NCBI RefSeq assembly: GCF_022919075.1
Contig: NZ_CP095078.1
Coordinates: 2,356,001-2,420,000, forward strand
Source of the DNA: Nocardioides sp. W7
GTDB lineage: Bacteria; Actinomycetota; Actinomycetes; Propionibacteriales; Nocardioidaceae
Length of the DNA: 64,000 nt
Reading direction: 5' to 3'
A model generated the notes under the pieces. It had not been told where the DNA came from and searched no databases. It saw only the letters and a program-made list of their open reading frames with translations. Each line of letters opens with the position of its first letter. Position 1 is the stretch's first letter. Positions 16,708-24,725 of the stretch are shown in pieces. The translations under genes and the position numbers were made by a program.

Positions 16708-17125
16708 GCGCGGTGAGCGCGGTGTGCCGGGTGCGCAGCACGTAGTCCTTCGCGGGGCCGGTGCTGTGCCAGGTGACGGTCCAGCTCTGCCGGTCCGGCG
16801 CGACGTCGATCCGTCCGCGGTAGTGGTCCGGGGAGCACGGGTGGTCGACCTGCTCGCCGACCGCCCAGGGGTGGAAGACCCGTCCGTCGGCGAAGTGCAC
16901 GAGCCACGTGCCGGCCTCGTCACGGCGCACGTCGAGGGTCCGCTCGACCGGCACCTCGTGGTCCGCCCAGCGCATGGTGCCCTCCTCGCTCCAGCGGACG
17001 TGGTCGTCCGCGAGGAGCGTGAGGGTTGCGGTGCCGTCGACCTGCCGCGTCTCGCCGGCGAGCCGGTCGTCGACCTCGCGGCTCAGCGCCCAGGTGCCGA
17101 GGAGGTCGGTGGGCGCGGTGCTCAT
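16691..17125 (-). CDS. DUF6314 family protein
   Basis: This 144-aa soluble protein starts LLGTWALSREVDDRLAGE, followed by ...VDGTATL; a GTW/W.L opening with later C..D.YRG (CSPDHYRGRI) matches the DUF6314 pattern. It is probably a small lipocalin-like beta-barrel; no function is established. Its ATG overlaps the TetR stop by 4 bp (ATGA), so it is translationally coupled to the regulator. Its 3' end overlaps the convergent LuxR-type gene by 17 bp. Confidence 0.7.
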   Translation of the reverse strand: MSTAPTDLLGTWALSREVDDRLAGETRQVDGTATLTLLADDHVRWSEEGTMRWADHEVPVERTLDVRRDEAGTWLVHFADGRVFHPWAVGEQVDHPCSPDHYRGRIDVAPDRQSWTVTWHSTGPAKDYVLRTRHTALTALIDPA

Positions 17126-17703
17126 CGGTGCATCCCGACGAACATCGCGGTCGCGGCGTCGACGAGCTCGTCGGTGGTGGCGTCGAGGACGCCCTCCAGC
17201 CAGGCCGTCAGCAGCTCGGCGACGCCGCCGACGAAGAGCAGGCCGGCGACCTGGCCGTTGCGGATGCCCCAGCCGTCGGCGCCGTACAGCTCGAGGGCCT
17301 CCTCGGCGGCCCGCTGTGCGAAGTGCCGCAGCAGGGCGGTACGACGAGGGCGCAGCGCCGGCAGCGCGCCGGCCTCGACGATCGCGACCCGGCCCTTGCG
17401 CGGGTCGGCGGCGACCAGCTCGACGAAGGCGTGGACCGAGGCGCGGATCCGCGCGGCCGGGTCGGCGCCGGCGTCGTCGGCAGCGGCCTGCGTGACGGCC
17501 TCGATCTCGGTGGCGATCGCTTCGAGCACGGCCGTCTGAGCGTCCTCGAGGTTGCGGAAGCTCTCGTAGAAGTAGCGCTCGGTCAAGCCGGCCTCGGCGC
17601 AGATCCGGGTCATGGTGACCCGCTGTCCGGAGGCGGCCCAGACCTCGAGGGTGGCGGCGAGCAGCCGCCCGCGGCGCTCGGTGGTCCGCTCCTGCGCGCT
17701 CAC
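17122..17703 (-). CDS. TetR-family transcriptional regulator
   Basis: The N-terminal HTH (RLLAATLEVWAASG...TMTRICAEAGLTERYFYESF) is typical, with a ~140-residue helical ligand-binding domain. GTG at 17703 gives 193 aa and places the HTH at the usual distance. Upstream in-frame GTGs at 17727 and 17733 are also possible. It is divergent from an SDR gene, with an inverted repeat GACAGG-N4-CCTGTC between them that is its likely operator, and it is coupled to the DUF6314 gene. Ligand unknown. Confidence 0.85.
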   Translation of the reverse strand: MSAQERTTERRGRLLAATLEVWAASGQRVTMTRICAEAGLTERYFYESFRNLEDAQTAVLEAIATEIEAVTQAAADDAGADPAARIRASVHAFVELVAADPRKGRVAIVEAGALPALRPRRTALLRHFAQRAAEEALELYGADGWGIRNGQVAGLLFVGGVAELLTAWLEGVLDATTDELVDAATAMFVGMHR

Positions 17704-17773
17704 GCCCCGGTAGGTCCCCGACTGCACTGCCACGCGCTCGAGCCTCTCACAGCGACCGGTCGTCGAGAAGATT

Positions 17774-17789
17774 GACAGGGATTCCTGTC
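17774..17789. promoter_or_regulatory. putative TetR operator
   Basis: Inverted repeat GACAGGGATTCCTGTC, 6-bp arms with a 4-bp spacer, lies between divergent tetR and SDR genes. It overlaps a TTGACA -35 hexamer (17772-17777) for the + strand gene, so binding would block RNA polymerase. Confidence 0.65.
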
Positions 17790-17806
17790 TGAATGATGCT
17801 CGGCGG

Positions 17807-18640
17807 GTGACCACGCCTCGCGACCTCAGCGCCATGACCGTCATCGTCACCGGCGGGGCCCGCGGCATCGGCCGCGCCACCGTCGAGCGGCTGGCCCGCC
17901 AGGGCGCCCGGGTCGCCGTCGGCGACCGAGACCTCGAGCCGGCGCGCGACCTGGCGGCGGCGTACGGCGACCTGGTGCGGGTCGCGGCGCTCGACGTCAC
18001 CGACCCGGCGTCCTGGCGGGAGTTCCTGGAGGAGGTGGCGCCGCTCGGCCCGGTCGACGCGCTGGTCAGCAACGCCGGGATCATGCCGCTCGGCTCGGTG
18101 CTCGATGAGTCCGAGGAGGTGGCCCGCGCGATCGTCGACGTGAACCTGCACGGACTGATCAACGGCACCAAGGCGGTCGCGCCCGGCATGGTCGAGCGCG
18201 GGCACGGCCACCTCATCAACGTCGCCTCCGCCGTCGGGCGGATCGCCGTCGCCGACGGGGCGACGTACTCCGCCTCGAAGTTCGCCGCCGTGGGCTTCAG
18301 CGAGGCGATCCGCTCCGAGCTGGCGCCGTACGGCGTCGACGTCACCATGGTGCTGCCGACCGTGGTCCGCACGGAGCTGGCGGCCGGGGTGCCGGCCGCT
18401 CGCGGCGTGCGACCGGTGAGCGCCGACGACGTGGCGCGGGTGATCGAGTCGGCGCTGCGCCGGCCCCGCGCGGAGCTGTGGGTGCCGCGCTGGACCCAGG
18501 GGCTGACCAAGGCGACCCAGGTGCTGCCCCGCCGCGTCCAGGACGCGATGGCCCGACTGACCCGGGCCGACAGCGTGCTGGCGAGCGCGGACCCTGAGGC
18601 GCGGGTCGCCTACGAGGAGCGCGCCCGCCGCTCGGGTTGA
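17807..18640 (+). CDS. short-chain dehydrogenase/reductase
   Basis: The 277-aa NAD(P)-dependent enzyme has a TGGARGIG cofactor loop (~15-22), NAGIMP, a catalytic Ser in NVASAVG and YSASK (~154). The C-terminal ~45 residues beyond the core are basic and helical (LPRRVQDAMARLTRA), a feature of SDRs that act on lipophilic substrates near membranes. The substrate is not identifiable. It is divergent from a TetR gene and presumably repressed by it. The GTG start is 15 nt downstream of the operator. Confidence 0.85.
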   Translation: MTTPRDLSAMTVIVTGGARGIGRATVERLARQGARVAVGDRDLEPARDLAAAYGDLVRVAALDVTDPASWREFLEEVAPLGPVDALVSNAGIMPLGSVLDESEEVARAIVDVNLHGLINGTKAVAPGMVERGHGHLINVASAVGRIAVADGATYSASKFAAVGFSEAIRSELAPYGVDVTMVLPTVVRTELAAGVPAARGVRPVSADDVARVIESALRRPRAELWVPRWTQGLTKATQVLPRRVQDAMARLTRADSVLASADPEARVAYEERARRSG

Positions 18641-18667
18641 GGCGACCCGGCGGGTTACTCTCCGGGG

Positions 18668-19306
18668 ATGAGCAGTCCCGTGCGAGTGGCCATCGCGAAC
18701 GACTATGCCGTGGTGGTGGCGGGCGTGGCAGCGACCCTGGCGCCGTACGCCGACCGGGTCGAGGTGGTCGAGCTCGACAGCGGGGTGCCGCTGGTGACGC
18801 CGGTCGACGTGCTGCTCTACGACACCTTCGGCCAGGTCCAGGCCGACGGCATCGACGTCGAGGAGATCGGCGGGGGGCTGGCCAAGCGCGTGGTCGCGTT
18901 CAGCTGGAACGTGCAGCCCGAGCTCGTCAAGCGGGCCTTTGAGAGCGGGGTCGCCGGCTACATCGCGAAGTCCGTGACGGCCGACGAGCTCGTCGACCTG
19001 ATCGAGCGGGTGCACGCGGGGGAGCAGGTCGCTCCGGACCTCGATGAGTCGGAGGAGAGCCTCGGCACCTGGCCGGGCCGCGAGCACGGGCTCACCGACC
19101 GCGAGGCCGAGGTGCTGGCGCTGATCACCCAGGGCTACAGCAACGAGGAGATCGCCCGGCAGGTCTACCTCGGGATCAACACCGTCAAGACCCACATCCG
19201 CAAGGCCTACCGCAAGATCGGCGTGGGCCGGCGGGCCGAGGCGGTGCTGTGGGGCATCGATAACGGGATGCGACCCGACAGCGAGCGACGGGTGCGGAAG
19301 CCCTGA
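18668..19306 (+). CDS. atypical LuxR-family response regulator, paralogue 2
   Basis: This 212-aa paralogue of the gene at 16057 shares the same receiver anomalies: NDYAVV in place of the acidic pair, LLYDTFGQVQADG at the phospho-acceptor, and Ser/Lys switch residues retained. Its LuxR HTH is well preserved (LTDREAEVLALITQGYSNEEIARQ). The ATG lies 6 nt after TACTCT, so the mRNA may be leaderless. It starts 27 bp after the SDR gene but has its own -10. The target genes are unknown. Confidence 0.8.
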   Translation: MSSPVRVAIANDYAVVVAGVAATLAPYADRVEVVELDSGVPLVTPVDVLLYDTFGQVQADGIDVEEIGGGLAKRVVAFSWNVQPELVKRAFESGVAGYIAKSVTADELVDLIERVHAGEQVAPDLDESEESLGTWPGREHGLTDREAEVLALITQGYSNEEIARQVYLGINTVKTHIRKAYRKIGVGRRAEAVLWGIDNGMRPDSERRVRKP

Positions 19307-19346
19307 GCCCCGAAGTCGACCGCCTCGATCGACTATTCTCGGACCC

Positions 19347-20237
19347 ATGACCGTCCAGGCGCTGCCGATCCCGTCGTACGACGACGTCCGCGTCGTCGTA
19401 CCCGCCCCCGATGCCGGACCCGGCAACTGGGCGGGCGCGGCCAGCGCCGTCCTCGTCGACGGCGTCTTCTGGCTGACCTGGCGCGTCCGGCGGCCGCTGA
19501 CCGACGGTCGCGGCGTCGCCGTCCAGGTCGCCCGTTCGCTGGACGGCGAGACGTTCGAGGTCGTCGCCGAGGTGAGCCGCGAGGAGTTCGGTGCGGAGTC
19601 CTTCGAGCGGCCGGTGCTGGTGCCCGTGCCGGGCATCGGCTGGCGGCTCTACCTCTCGTGCGCCACGCCCGGGTCCAAGCACTGGTGGGTCGACAGCATC
19701 ACCGCCTCGACGGTCGAGGGCCTGCCGACGGGCGAGCGGGCCGTGGTGCTCGCGGGCGACGACCGGGTCGCCGTCAAGGACCCGGTCATCGAGCCGTCGC
19801 CCGACGGCGGGTGGGACCTGTGGCTGTGCTGCCACCCGCTGGAGGACCCCGGCCACGAGGACCGGATGACCACGCGCCACCTGACGAGCGCCGACGGGCT
19901 GGTGTGGACCGACCGCGGCGAGGTGCTCGCGGGCCGGCCGGGGCACTGGGACGCCCGAGGCGCCCGGGTCACCGCCGTCGTCGGCCGAGACCCGCTGACG
20001 GTGCTGTACGACGGCCGGGCCGACGCCGCCTCGAACTGGTACGAGACCACCGGGCTGGCGCGCTGGGACGGCGAGCGCCTGGTCCCGGACGACGCCGTGG
20101 GGTCGATCGTCTCGCCACACTCCGACGGCGCGTTCCGCTACGCCGCCGCCGTCCCGCTGCCCGACGGCCGCACCCGCTTCTACGTCGAGGCCGCGCGCCC
20201 CGACGGCGCGCACGACCTGGTCACGCTGGTTCGCTGA
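19347..20237 (+). CDS. GH43-like five-bladed beta-propeller protein (cytosolic)
   Basis: The 296-aa protein has no signal peptide. Repeated blades carry Asp, Trp and Gly patterns: FWLTWRVR, WRLYLSCA, VKDPVIEPSPDGGWDLWLCCH, DGLVWTDRG, LTVLYDGRADAASNWYE and RYAAAVPLPDG.RFYVEAAR. This resembles the GH43/62/68/117/130 propeller superfamily. The VKDP segment could supply a general acid or pKa-modulating Asp, but the catalytic trio cannot be confirmed from sequence alone. The ATG is 7 nt after TATTCT (leaderless). Its 3' end overlaps the convergent sulfotransferase gene by 17 bp. Confidence 0.6.
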   Translation: MTVQALPIPSYDDVRVVVPAPDAGPGNWAGAASAVLVDGVFWLTWRVRRPLTDGRGVAVQVARSLDGETFEVVAEVSREEFGAESFERPVLVPVPGIGWRLYLSCATPGSKHWWVDSITASTVEGLPTGERAVVLAGDDRVAVKDPVIEPSPDGGWDLWLCCHPLEDPGHEDRMTTRHLTSADGLVWTDRGEVLAGRPGHWDARGARVTAVVGRDPLTVLYDGRADAASNWYETTGLARWDGERLVPDDAVGSIVSPHSDGAFRYAAAVPLPDGRTRFYVEAARPDGAHDLVTLVR

Positions 20238-21198
20238 CCGCCTGCCGGCGCTGGAGGAACGAGCCTCGGCTCTCCCGCGAGAGCCAGTCGCCGAAGTCCT
20301 CGCCGGTGATCTCGGCCAGCAGGGCGATGTCGTCGGCGAAGTGGGGGAGGAGCCGCTCGCGGGCCTCCGCGGCGAGCTTGGGGCGGTGCGTCTCGTCGCC
20401 GCCACTGAGTGCGGCGACCAGGGGCACGCTGGCCCGCCGCCACACCTGGGGCGGCGCGAACCGGCCCAGCTGGGCGCCGGCCCGCACCACCGGTCCGAGC
20501 AGCTGCGGTCGCCACCCGGGTTCGACGTACGCCCGGGCGTTGTCGCGGGGGATCTCGTCGACCAGGCCCGGCGTGATGCCGAGGAAGGTGCAGGCCCGGT
20601 CGACCGCCGCCCGCGGGTCGTCGACCAGCTCGCGGTAGCGCATCACCAGGACCCGCTCGGAATCGACGTAGCGGTAGAGGTGCTGGAGCTGCTCGCCGTA
20701 CCGCCCGAGGCCGGCGTAGCGCCAGAACGGCGCCCAGCCGTCCGCCATCCGCTCCTGCTGGCGCGCGAAGGCCTCCTCGAAGTCGCCGACCGGCTCCAGT
20801 CCGTCGCACCACAGGTGCATCCAGTTGCTGTAGGCGCGGTCGATCGGGTCGCGCACCACGGCGATCAGGCGAACGTCGGGCAGCCGCTCGGCGATCCGCT
20901 GGTGGGCGCTGCGGCTCCACAGGTAGAACGGCGTGCTCTCCCCGCGCAGCTGCTCGCGGCCGGCGGGCTCGAAGAGCCGCTCGTACTGGTCCCAGCGCCA
21001 GATCCACTCCTGCTGCGAGTGCCGGTCGCCCGGGCCGCGCCAGTCCGGGGGCGGGGCGTCGTCGCAGAGGAAGTACTTCGGCTCCTTCGGTGTGGTCGTG
21101 AACACCTCGGGGTGCTGTCGCAGTGCGGAGTGGAGAGCCGTCGTCCCGGCCTTCGGTGCGCCGATGACGAGGAAGTCGGGCCGCGGGCTCCGGGTCAT
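20221..21198 (-). CDS. PAPS-dependent sulfotransferase family protein
   Basis: The 325-aa enzyme transfers sulfate from PAPS to an acceptor. The 5'-phosphosulfate loop is IGAPKAGTTAL (~residues 11-21) and the 3'-phosphate motif is VVRDPIDRAYSNW. Family position KEPKYF follows. The acceptor is unknown; cell-surface glycans or lipids are typical for bacterial members, and a polysaccharide pyruvyl transferase and an LCP ligase lie 4-6 kb away. The ATG start at 21198 is followed directly by MTRSPRPDFLV. Confidence 0.85.
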   Translation of the reverse strand: MTRSPRPDFLVIGAPKAGTTALHSALRQHPEVFTTTPKEPKYFLCDDAPPPDWRGPGDRHSQQEWIWRWDQYERLFEPAGREQLRGESTPFYLWSRSAHQRIAERLPDVRLIAVVRDPIDRAYSNWMHLWCDGLEPVGDFEEAFARQQERMADGWAPFWRYAGLGRYGEQLQHLYRYVDSERVLVMRYRELVDDPRAAVDRACTFLGITPGLVDEIPRDNARAYVEPGWRPQLLGPVVRAGAQLGRFAPPQVWRRASVPLVAALSGGDETHRPKLAAEARERLLPHFADDIALLAEITGEDFGDWLSRESRGSFLQRRQAVSEPA

Positions 21199-21284
21199 CG
21201 CACGAGTGTACTTACTGAATGAATCTGGTGGTCTTTATCTGGACCAGTGGGTTCCGCTGGTGGAGGAGGGACGAAGTCCCAGGC

Positions 21285-21308
21285 ACGCCTCGCCGTCCGG
21301 CGAGGCGT
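21285..21308. other. 10-bp hairpin upstream of fic
   Basis: ACGCCTCGCC and GGCGAGGCGT form a perfect stem around a 4-nt loop, 55 bp before the fic ATG and ~90 bp from the divergent sulfotransferase start. It could shield either gene from read-through or act as a structured regulatory element. Confidence 0.5.
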
Positions 21309-21320
21309 AGATCGGCGAAC

Positions 21321-21338
21321 AATAGTAGTATGACTATT
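21321..21338. promoter_or_regulatory. inverted repeat at the fic promoter
   Basis: AATAGT-N6-ACTATT lies 24 bp upstream of the fic ATG and overlaps a possible -10 (TAGTAT). A/T-rich symmetry is rare in this GC background. The Fic protein has a C-terminal winged helix and could be the ligand. Confidence 0.5.
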
Positions 21339-21362
21339 CGCCCATCTGGTCGGAGGTGAGTC

Positions 21363-22682
21363 ATGGCGCACTGGGAACGGGTGCCGGTCCCTCCGGACTA
21401 CGCCGGGACGACGCGCGCCGAGCGACAGGGCGGCAGCTACCTGCGGTACCACCCCGACCGGCTCGCGTCAGTGGCGAACACCTTGGTACCGGAGGTGCTC
21501 GAGCACGCGGCCGAGGTCTCCACCGCGCTGGCCAGGCTGGGTGGTCGACTGAGGGCGAATCCGTTGCCGGTGCTGTACTCGACGACGCTGCGTTCTGAGG
21601 CCATCTCGTCATCGTGGATCGAGGGCATTCGTGCGACCGCACGCGACATCGCCGTTGCCCAGATCAGCGACGAGGCCGCCACGCAGACCGCCACCCAGAT
21701 CGTCCGGAACGTCGCTGCCATGAAGGACGCGGTCGCGGTCCTGGGCGCGGGTCAGTGGGAGCACGGCCACCTGTGGGGTATCCAGCACGACCTGCTGCCA
21801 TGGCAGCCAGCGGGGTACCGCCGTGACCAGGTGTGGATCGGCGGCACCAACAAGCTCAATGCGGACTACGCGGCCCCTCCGGGGTCGACGGTTCAGTCGT
21901 ACATGGAGGACCTCCTGGCGTACGCGAACACCTCTGGCGACCTACCGGTCGTGCTCGCGGCGGTCATCCATGCCCAGTTCGAGACCATCCACCCGTTCGA
22001 GGACGGCAACGGGCGGGTGGGCCGGGCGCTCGTGCACGGAGTGCTCAAGCGTGCCGGGTTGATCGACGGCGGCGTGATCGCGTTGTCCACGGCGTTGCGC
22101 AACGACGTGGCGGGTTATGTGAGTGCGCTGACCAGCTACCGGTACGACGGGAACGAGCGTGCGCCGGCCCTGAACGACTACGTCGCTCGCTTCCTGGTCT
22201 ATGTGGAGTCGGCGACGGCGGCCGCAGAGCACTTCGCAGACGCGGCCACGGGACTGCACGACCGGTGGCGGGCCGCGACGGCCGGGGTGCGTTCCGATGC
22301 TGCCCTGCACCGGGCGGTCGACCTCATCATCGAGAACCCGGTCGTCTCGGCGAGGTTCCTGGCCGAGCACCTCGAGCTGTCGCTGCGCCGGGCGGAGAAG
22401 CTGGTCCAGCAGTTGCAGGAGGTCCGCATCCTCTCGTCGGCGACCGGCAAGTACCGCAAGTCACCGCTCTACCAGGCCGACGACATCCTCACGCTGCTCT
22501 CGTTCGGCGCCGAGGCTGGGCCGCGTACCCCGGCACCGGAACGGCTCGGGTTCGGCGATGCAGCCGGCGGCGCGGGGCCGCAACCGGTGCTCGTGCACCG
22601 TTGCGGCGAGCCGACGTCGAAGGGTCCGTGCCAGAACCGTGTCCCTGCGGCCGACCGGACGTGCTGGCGACACCGCAGCTGA
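21363..22682 (+). CDS. Fic-family AMP-transferase with N-terminal autoinhibition, winged helix and zinc-finger-like tail
   Basis: The 439-aa protein has an N-terminal DUF4172/Fic_N-like region with the inhibitory motif SSWIEGI (~82-88, S/T-xxx-E-G). The catalytic Fic loop is HPFEDGNGRVGR (~210-221), complete for AMP transfer. A winged-helix domain (~320-385: ARFLAEHLELSLRRAEKLVQQL) follows. The tail has Cys and His spaced as HRCG..GPC....CWRH, which suggests a small zinc knuckle. GGAGGTGA is a good ribosome binding site. An inverted repeat at its promoter suggests autoregulation. Target proteins are unknown. No separate antitoxin gene is present, consistent with the built-in inhibitory helix. 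Confidence 0.85.
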   Translation: MAHWERVPVPPDYAGTTRAERQGGSYLRYHPDRLASVANTLVPEVLEHAAEVSTALARLGGRLRANPLPVLYSTTLRSEAISSSWIEGIRATARDIAVAQISDEAATQTATQIVRNVAAMKDAVAVLGAGQWEHGHLWGIQHDLLPWQPAGYRRDQVWIGGTNKLNADYAAPPGSTVQSYMEDLLAYANTSGDLPVVLAAVIHAQFETIHPFEDGNGRVGRALVHGVLKRAGLIDGGVIALSTALRNDVAGYVSALTSYRYDGNERAPALNDYVARFLVYVESATAAAEHFADAATGLHDRWRAATAGVRSDAALHRAVDLIIENPVVSARFLAEHLELSLRRAEKLVQQLQEVRILSSATGKYRKSPLYQADDILTLLSFGAEAGPRTPAPERLGFGDAAGGAGPQPVLVHRCGEPTSKGPCQNRVPAADRTCWRHRS

Positions 22683-22759
22683 CGGCGGCCGGGGCTGCTG
22701 CCCGACTGGGTGGCACCCACGCCCTCCGCAGTTCGGTCGGCTGTATTGTCTGCCGTCCC

Positions 22760-22836
22760 GCCTCCGTAGCTCAGCTGGATAGAGCAGCGGCCTTCTAATC
22801 CGCCGGTCGCAGGTTCGAGTCCTGCCGGGGGCACCA
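22760..22836 (+). tRNA. tRNA-Arg (anticodon TCT), CCA encoded
   Basis: The acceptor stem is GCCTCCG/CGGGGGC with one wobble, the D-stem GCTC/GAGC, the anticodon loop CTTCTAA (TCT at 34-36) and the T-arm contains GGTTCGAGTCC. The discriminator is A and CCA is encoded. The base of the anticodon loop has a C-T mismatch. Confidence 0.93.
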
Positions 22837-22888
22837 CCCGACCCGGGCAGTTCCCATGGCCGGGCTCGGCACCTGGGACGATGCGCCC

Positions 22889-23224
22889 ATGGACACGCTG
22901 CGCTCGCTCGCCCTGTTCCTCGCGGCCGCGGTCGCCGAGATCGGCGGTGCCTGGCTGGTCTGGCAGGGCGTGCGCGAGCACCGCGGCTGGGCGTGGATCG
23001 GGGCGGGCGTCATCGCGTTGGGGGTGTACGGGTTCGTGGCGACCCTGCAGCCGGACGCCCACTTCGGCCGGATCCTCGCGGCGTACGGCGGGGTGTTCGT
23101 CGCCGGGTCGCTCGCCTGGGGGATGGTCCTCGACGGCTTCCGACCGGACCGGTACGACGTCGTGGGCGCGCTCGTCTGCCTGGTGGGGGTCGCAGTCATC
23201 ATGTACGCCCCCCGCTCGGCGTAG
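22889..23224 (+). CDS. YnfA/UPF0060 family small membrane protein
   Basis: The 111-aa protein (ATG at 22889; upstream codons from 22856 look untranslated) has four transmembrane helices. Family signatures are [17 protein letters not shown] near the start, [11 protein letters not shown] and W...DG.RPDRYD before the last helix. It belongs to the small multidrug resistance-like superfamily. Transport function is not demonstrated for most members. Confidence 0.85.
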   Translation: MDTLRSLALFLAAAVAEIGGAWLVWQGVREHRGWAWIGAGVIALGVYGFVATLQPDAHFGRILAAYGGVFVAGSLAWGMVLDGFRPDRYDVVGALVCLVGVAVIMYAPRSA

Positions 23225-23232
23225 GAGTCTCC

Positions 23233-24492
23233 TCAGGTCCGCCGGTGGAAGGCGACCTTTCCGCCGGGCAGGTGTCGGGTCTGGTAGGTCGGGTCGTGGG
23301 CGCGGGTGTGGTGTCGTGGGCAGAGGAGCCGGGCGTTGTCGAGGTCGGTGGGGCCGCTGTGGCTCCAGGGGTCGTGGTGGTGGGCGTGGCACAGGGCCGG
23401 TGGCCAGTCGCAGCCGTCTGCGGTGCACCCGCCGTCACGGAGCGTTAGGGCAGTCCGCTGGGCCTTGCTGAAGAGACGCTGTTTTCGTCCGAGGTCGAGG
23501 ACCTCGGACTTGCCGTTGAGGACGGTGGGGATGATGCCGGCCTCGCAGGCCAGTCGGCGCACGGCGCCGGCGGAGAGGCGGTGGCCGGTGTCGAGTTGCC
23601 CGACGGCGGTGTCGCGTCTCAGGTCGTCGAGGGTCATGGTGACCACGAGGGTCGCGTTCATTCCGCCGGCCTGTGGCAGGTGATCGGCGGGGAGGCGTTC
23701 CAGCAGCTCGCACAGTGCGCGGCCGAGCCGCTCGGGCCCGGGTCGGCGCCCCTGACCGGCAGGTCGGGGGCCGTGGGTGGCGGTCTGGTGCTTGGGGGCG
23801 GCGATCGCGGTCAGGGCTTTGCGCAGGAGGTCGCCGTGCAGGGTGGGGAGCTGGAACCGGCCGTGGGTGGTGCCGTGTCCGTCGTCGGTCATGGTCAACC
23901 GGGTGGTGGCCATCGCGCGGGCTTCCTCGGCGGCCAGCAGTCCGGCTTCGTGGGCCTCGCCGGTCTCGGGGGCGACGACGTCGAGGATCCGTTTCCCGAG
24001 GCGGCGTAGATCGTTGGCGTCGTGGTGGGCCGCCTCTTCCAGCAGCACGCTGATCGCCTGGACGCGAACCTCGGCCGAGACCTCGTCGGGCAGCGCGTCG
24101 ACGGCGTCGGCGATGACGAGGGCCTGGTCGGGATTGATGGCGCCGTCGGCGAGCGCGATCCGGACGGGTGCGTACAGGTCGCGGTCGAGGGCTGCGGCGA
24201 GTCGTGTCAGTCGGTGGGTCGAGGTCCGTGTGTGGCGGGTCTGGACCGCGAGCCAGTTCGCGGTCGAGGTGGCGCCGGTGGGTCCGGGGAGGTCGACGGC
24301 GTCGGCGTGCGCGGCGAGGCGGGCCTGCAGCTCGGTCAGCTGGGTGATCAGCCGGTCGGTCTCGACCAGCGCCCGTCCGGTCTCCTCCGCGGAGAGCGAG
24401 GGCAACCAGGCGTCACGCATCGCGGCGAGGTTCTCGCCGGTGCGCACCAGCAGGCCCGTGACCGGGTGCGGAGGCGAGGCGATCGCTGACAT
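23233..24492 (-). CDS. DUF222 / HNH endonuclease family protein
   Basis: The 419-aa protein (ATG at 24492; the open frame runs further upstream without support) has an N-terminal helical DUF222 region. Its C-terminal HNH module has a Cys pair in DGGCTADGCDWPP, then CHAHHHDPWSHSG and DLDNARLLCPRHH. This 13E12-type family is multicopy in actinobacteria. Nuclease activity is inferred from the ββα-metal motif, but the biological role is unknown. A second, divergent member lies at 59470. Confidence 0.85.
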   Translation of the reverse strand: MSAIASPPHPVTGLLVRTGENLAAMRDAWLPSLSAEETGRALVETDRLITQLTELQARLAAHADAVDLPGPTGATSTANWLAVQTRHTRTSTHRLTRLAAALDRDLYAPVRIALADGAINPDQALVIADAVDALPDEVSAEVRVQAISVLLEEAAHHDANDLRRLGKRILDVVAPETGEAHEAGLLAAEEARAMATTRLTMTDDGHGTTHGRFQLPTLHGDLLRKALTAIAAPKHQTATHGPRPAGQGRRPGPERLGRALCELLERLPADHLPQAGGMNATLVVTMTLDDLRRDTAVGQLDTGHRLSAGAVRRLACEAGIIPTVLNGKSEVLDLGRKQRLFSKAQRTALTLRDGGCTADGCDWPPALCHAHHHDPWSHSGPTDLDNARLLCPRHHTRAHDPTYQTRHLPGGKVAFHRRT

Positions 24493-24725
24493 GACTCGAG
24501 TCCAGCCGATCCCACCGACACTTTCCGGCCCCGGAAGCGGGTTATCCCCAGCACTCGTGAGCACAGGGTTTCGCGGCCCCCGAAGCGGTGGTCGAGGCCG
24601 CCGTACGGCTCGCCGGGTTCGAGACGCCCCCGAGCGCGCCGGGAGCACCGACACCGCACCGAAGCTGTCGCCCGCACCGTCGGCCGGCATCTCGGCGTGC
24701 CCGCGCCCGGGTAGGCTCCCCGTCG
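24493..24725. other. 233-bp divergent intergenic region
   Basis: It lies between the divergent DUF222/HNH and pyruvyl transferase genes. It contains a TAGGCT -10 at 24712-24717, 8 nt before the + strand ATG. A single TTATCCCCA at 24541 resembles a DnaA box. No further repeat or RNA gene was seen. Confidence 0.5.

Noticed and set aside
17747..19636. Minus-strand ORF (629 codons) across the SDR and LuxR genes
   Set aside because: Shadow of three + strand genes; no recognisable domain.
24541..24549. Single TTATCCCCA as a replication-related DnaA box
   Set aside because: A lone one-mismatch 9-mer in 64 kb is expected by chance and nothing around it supports a role.
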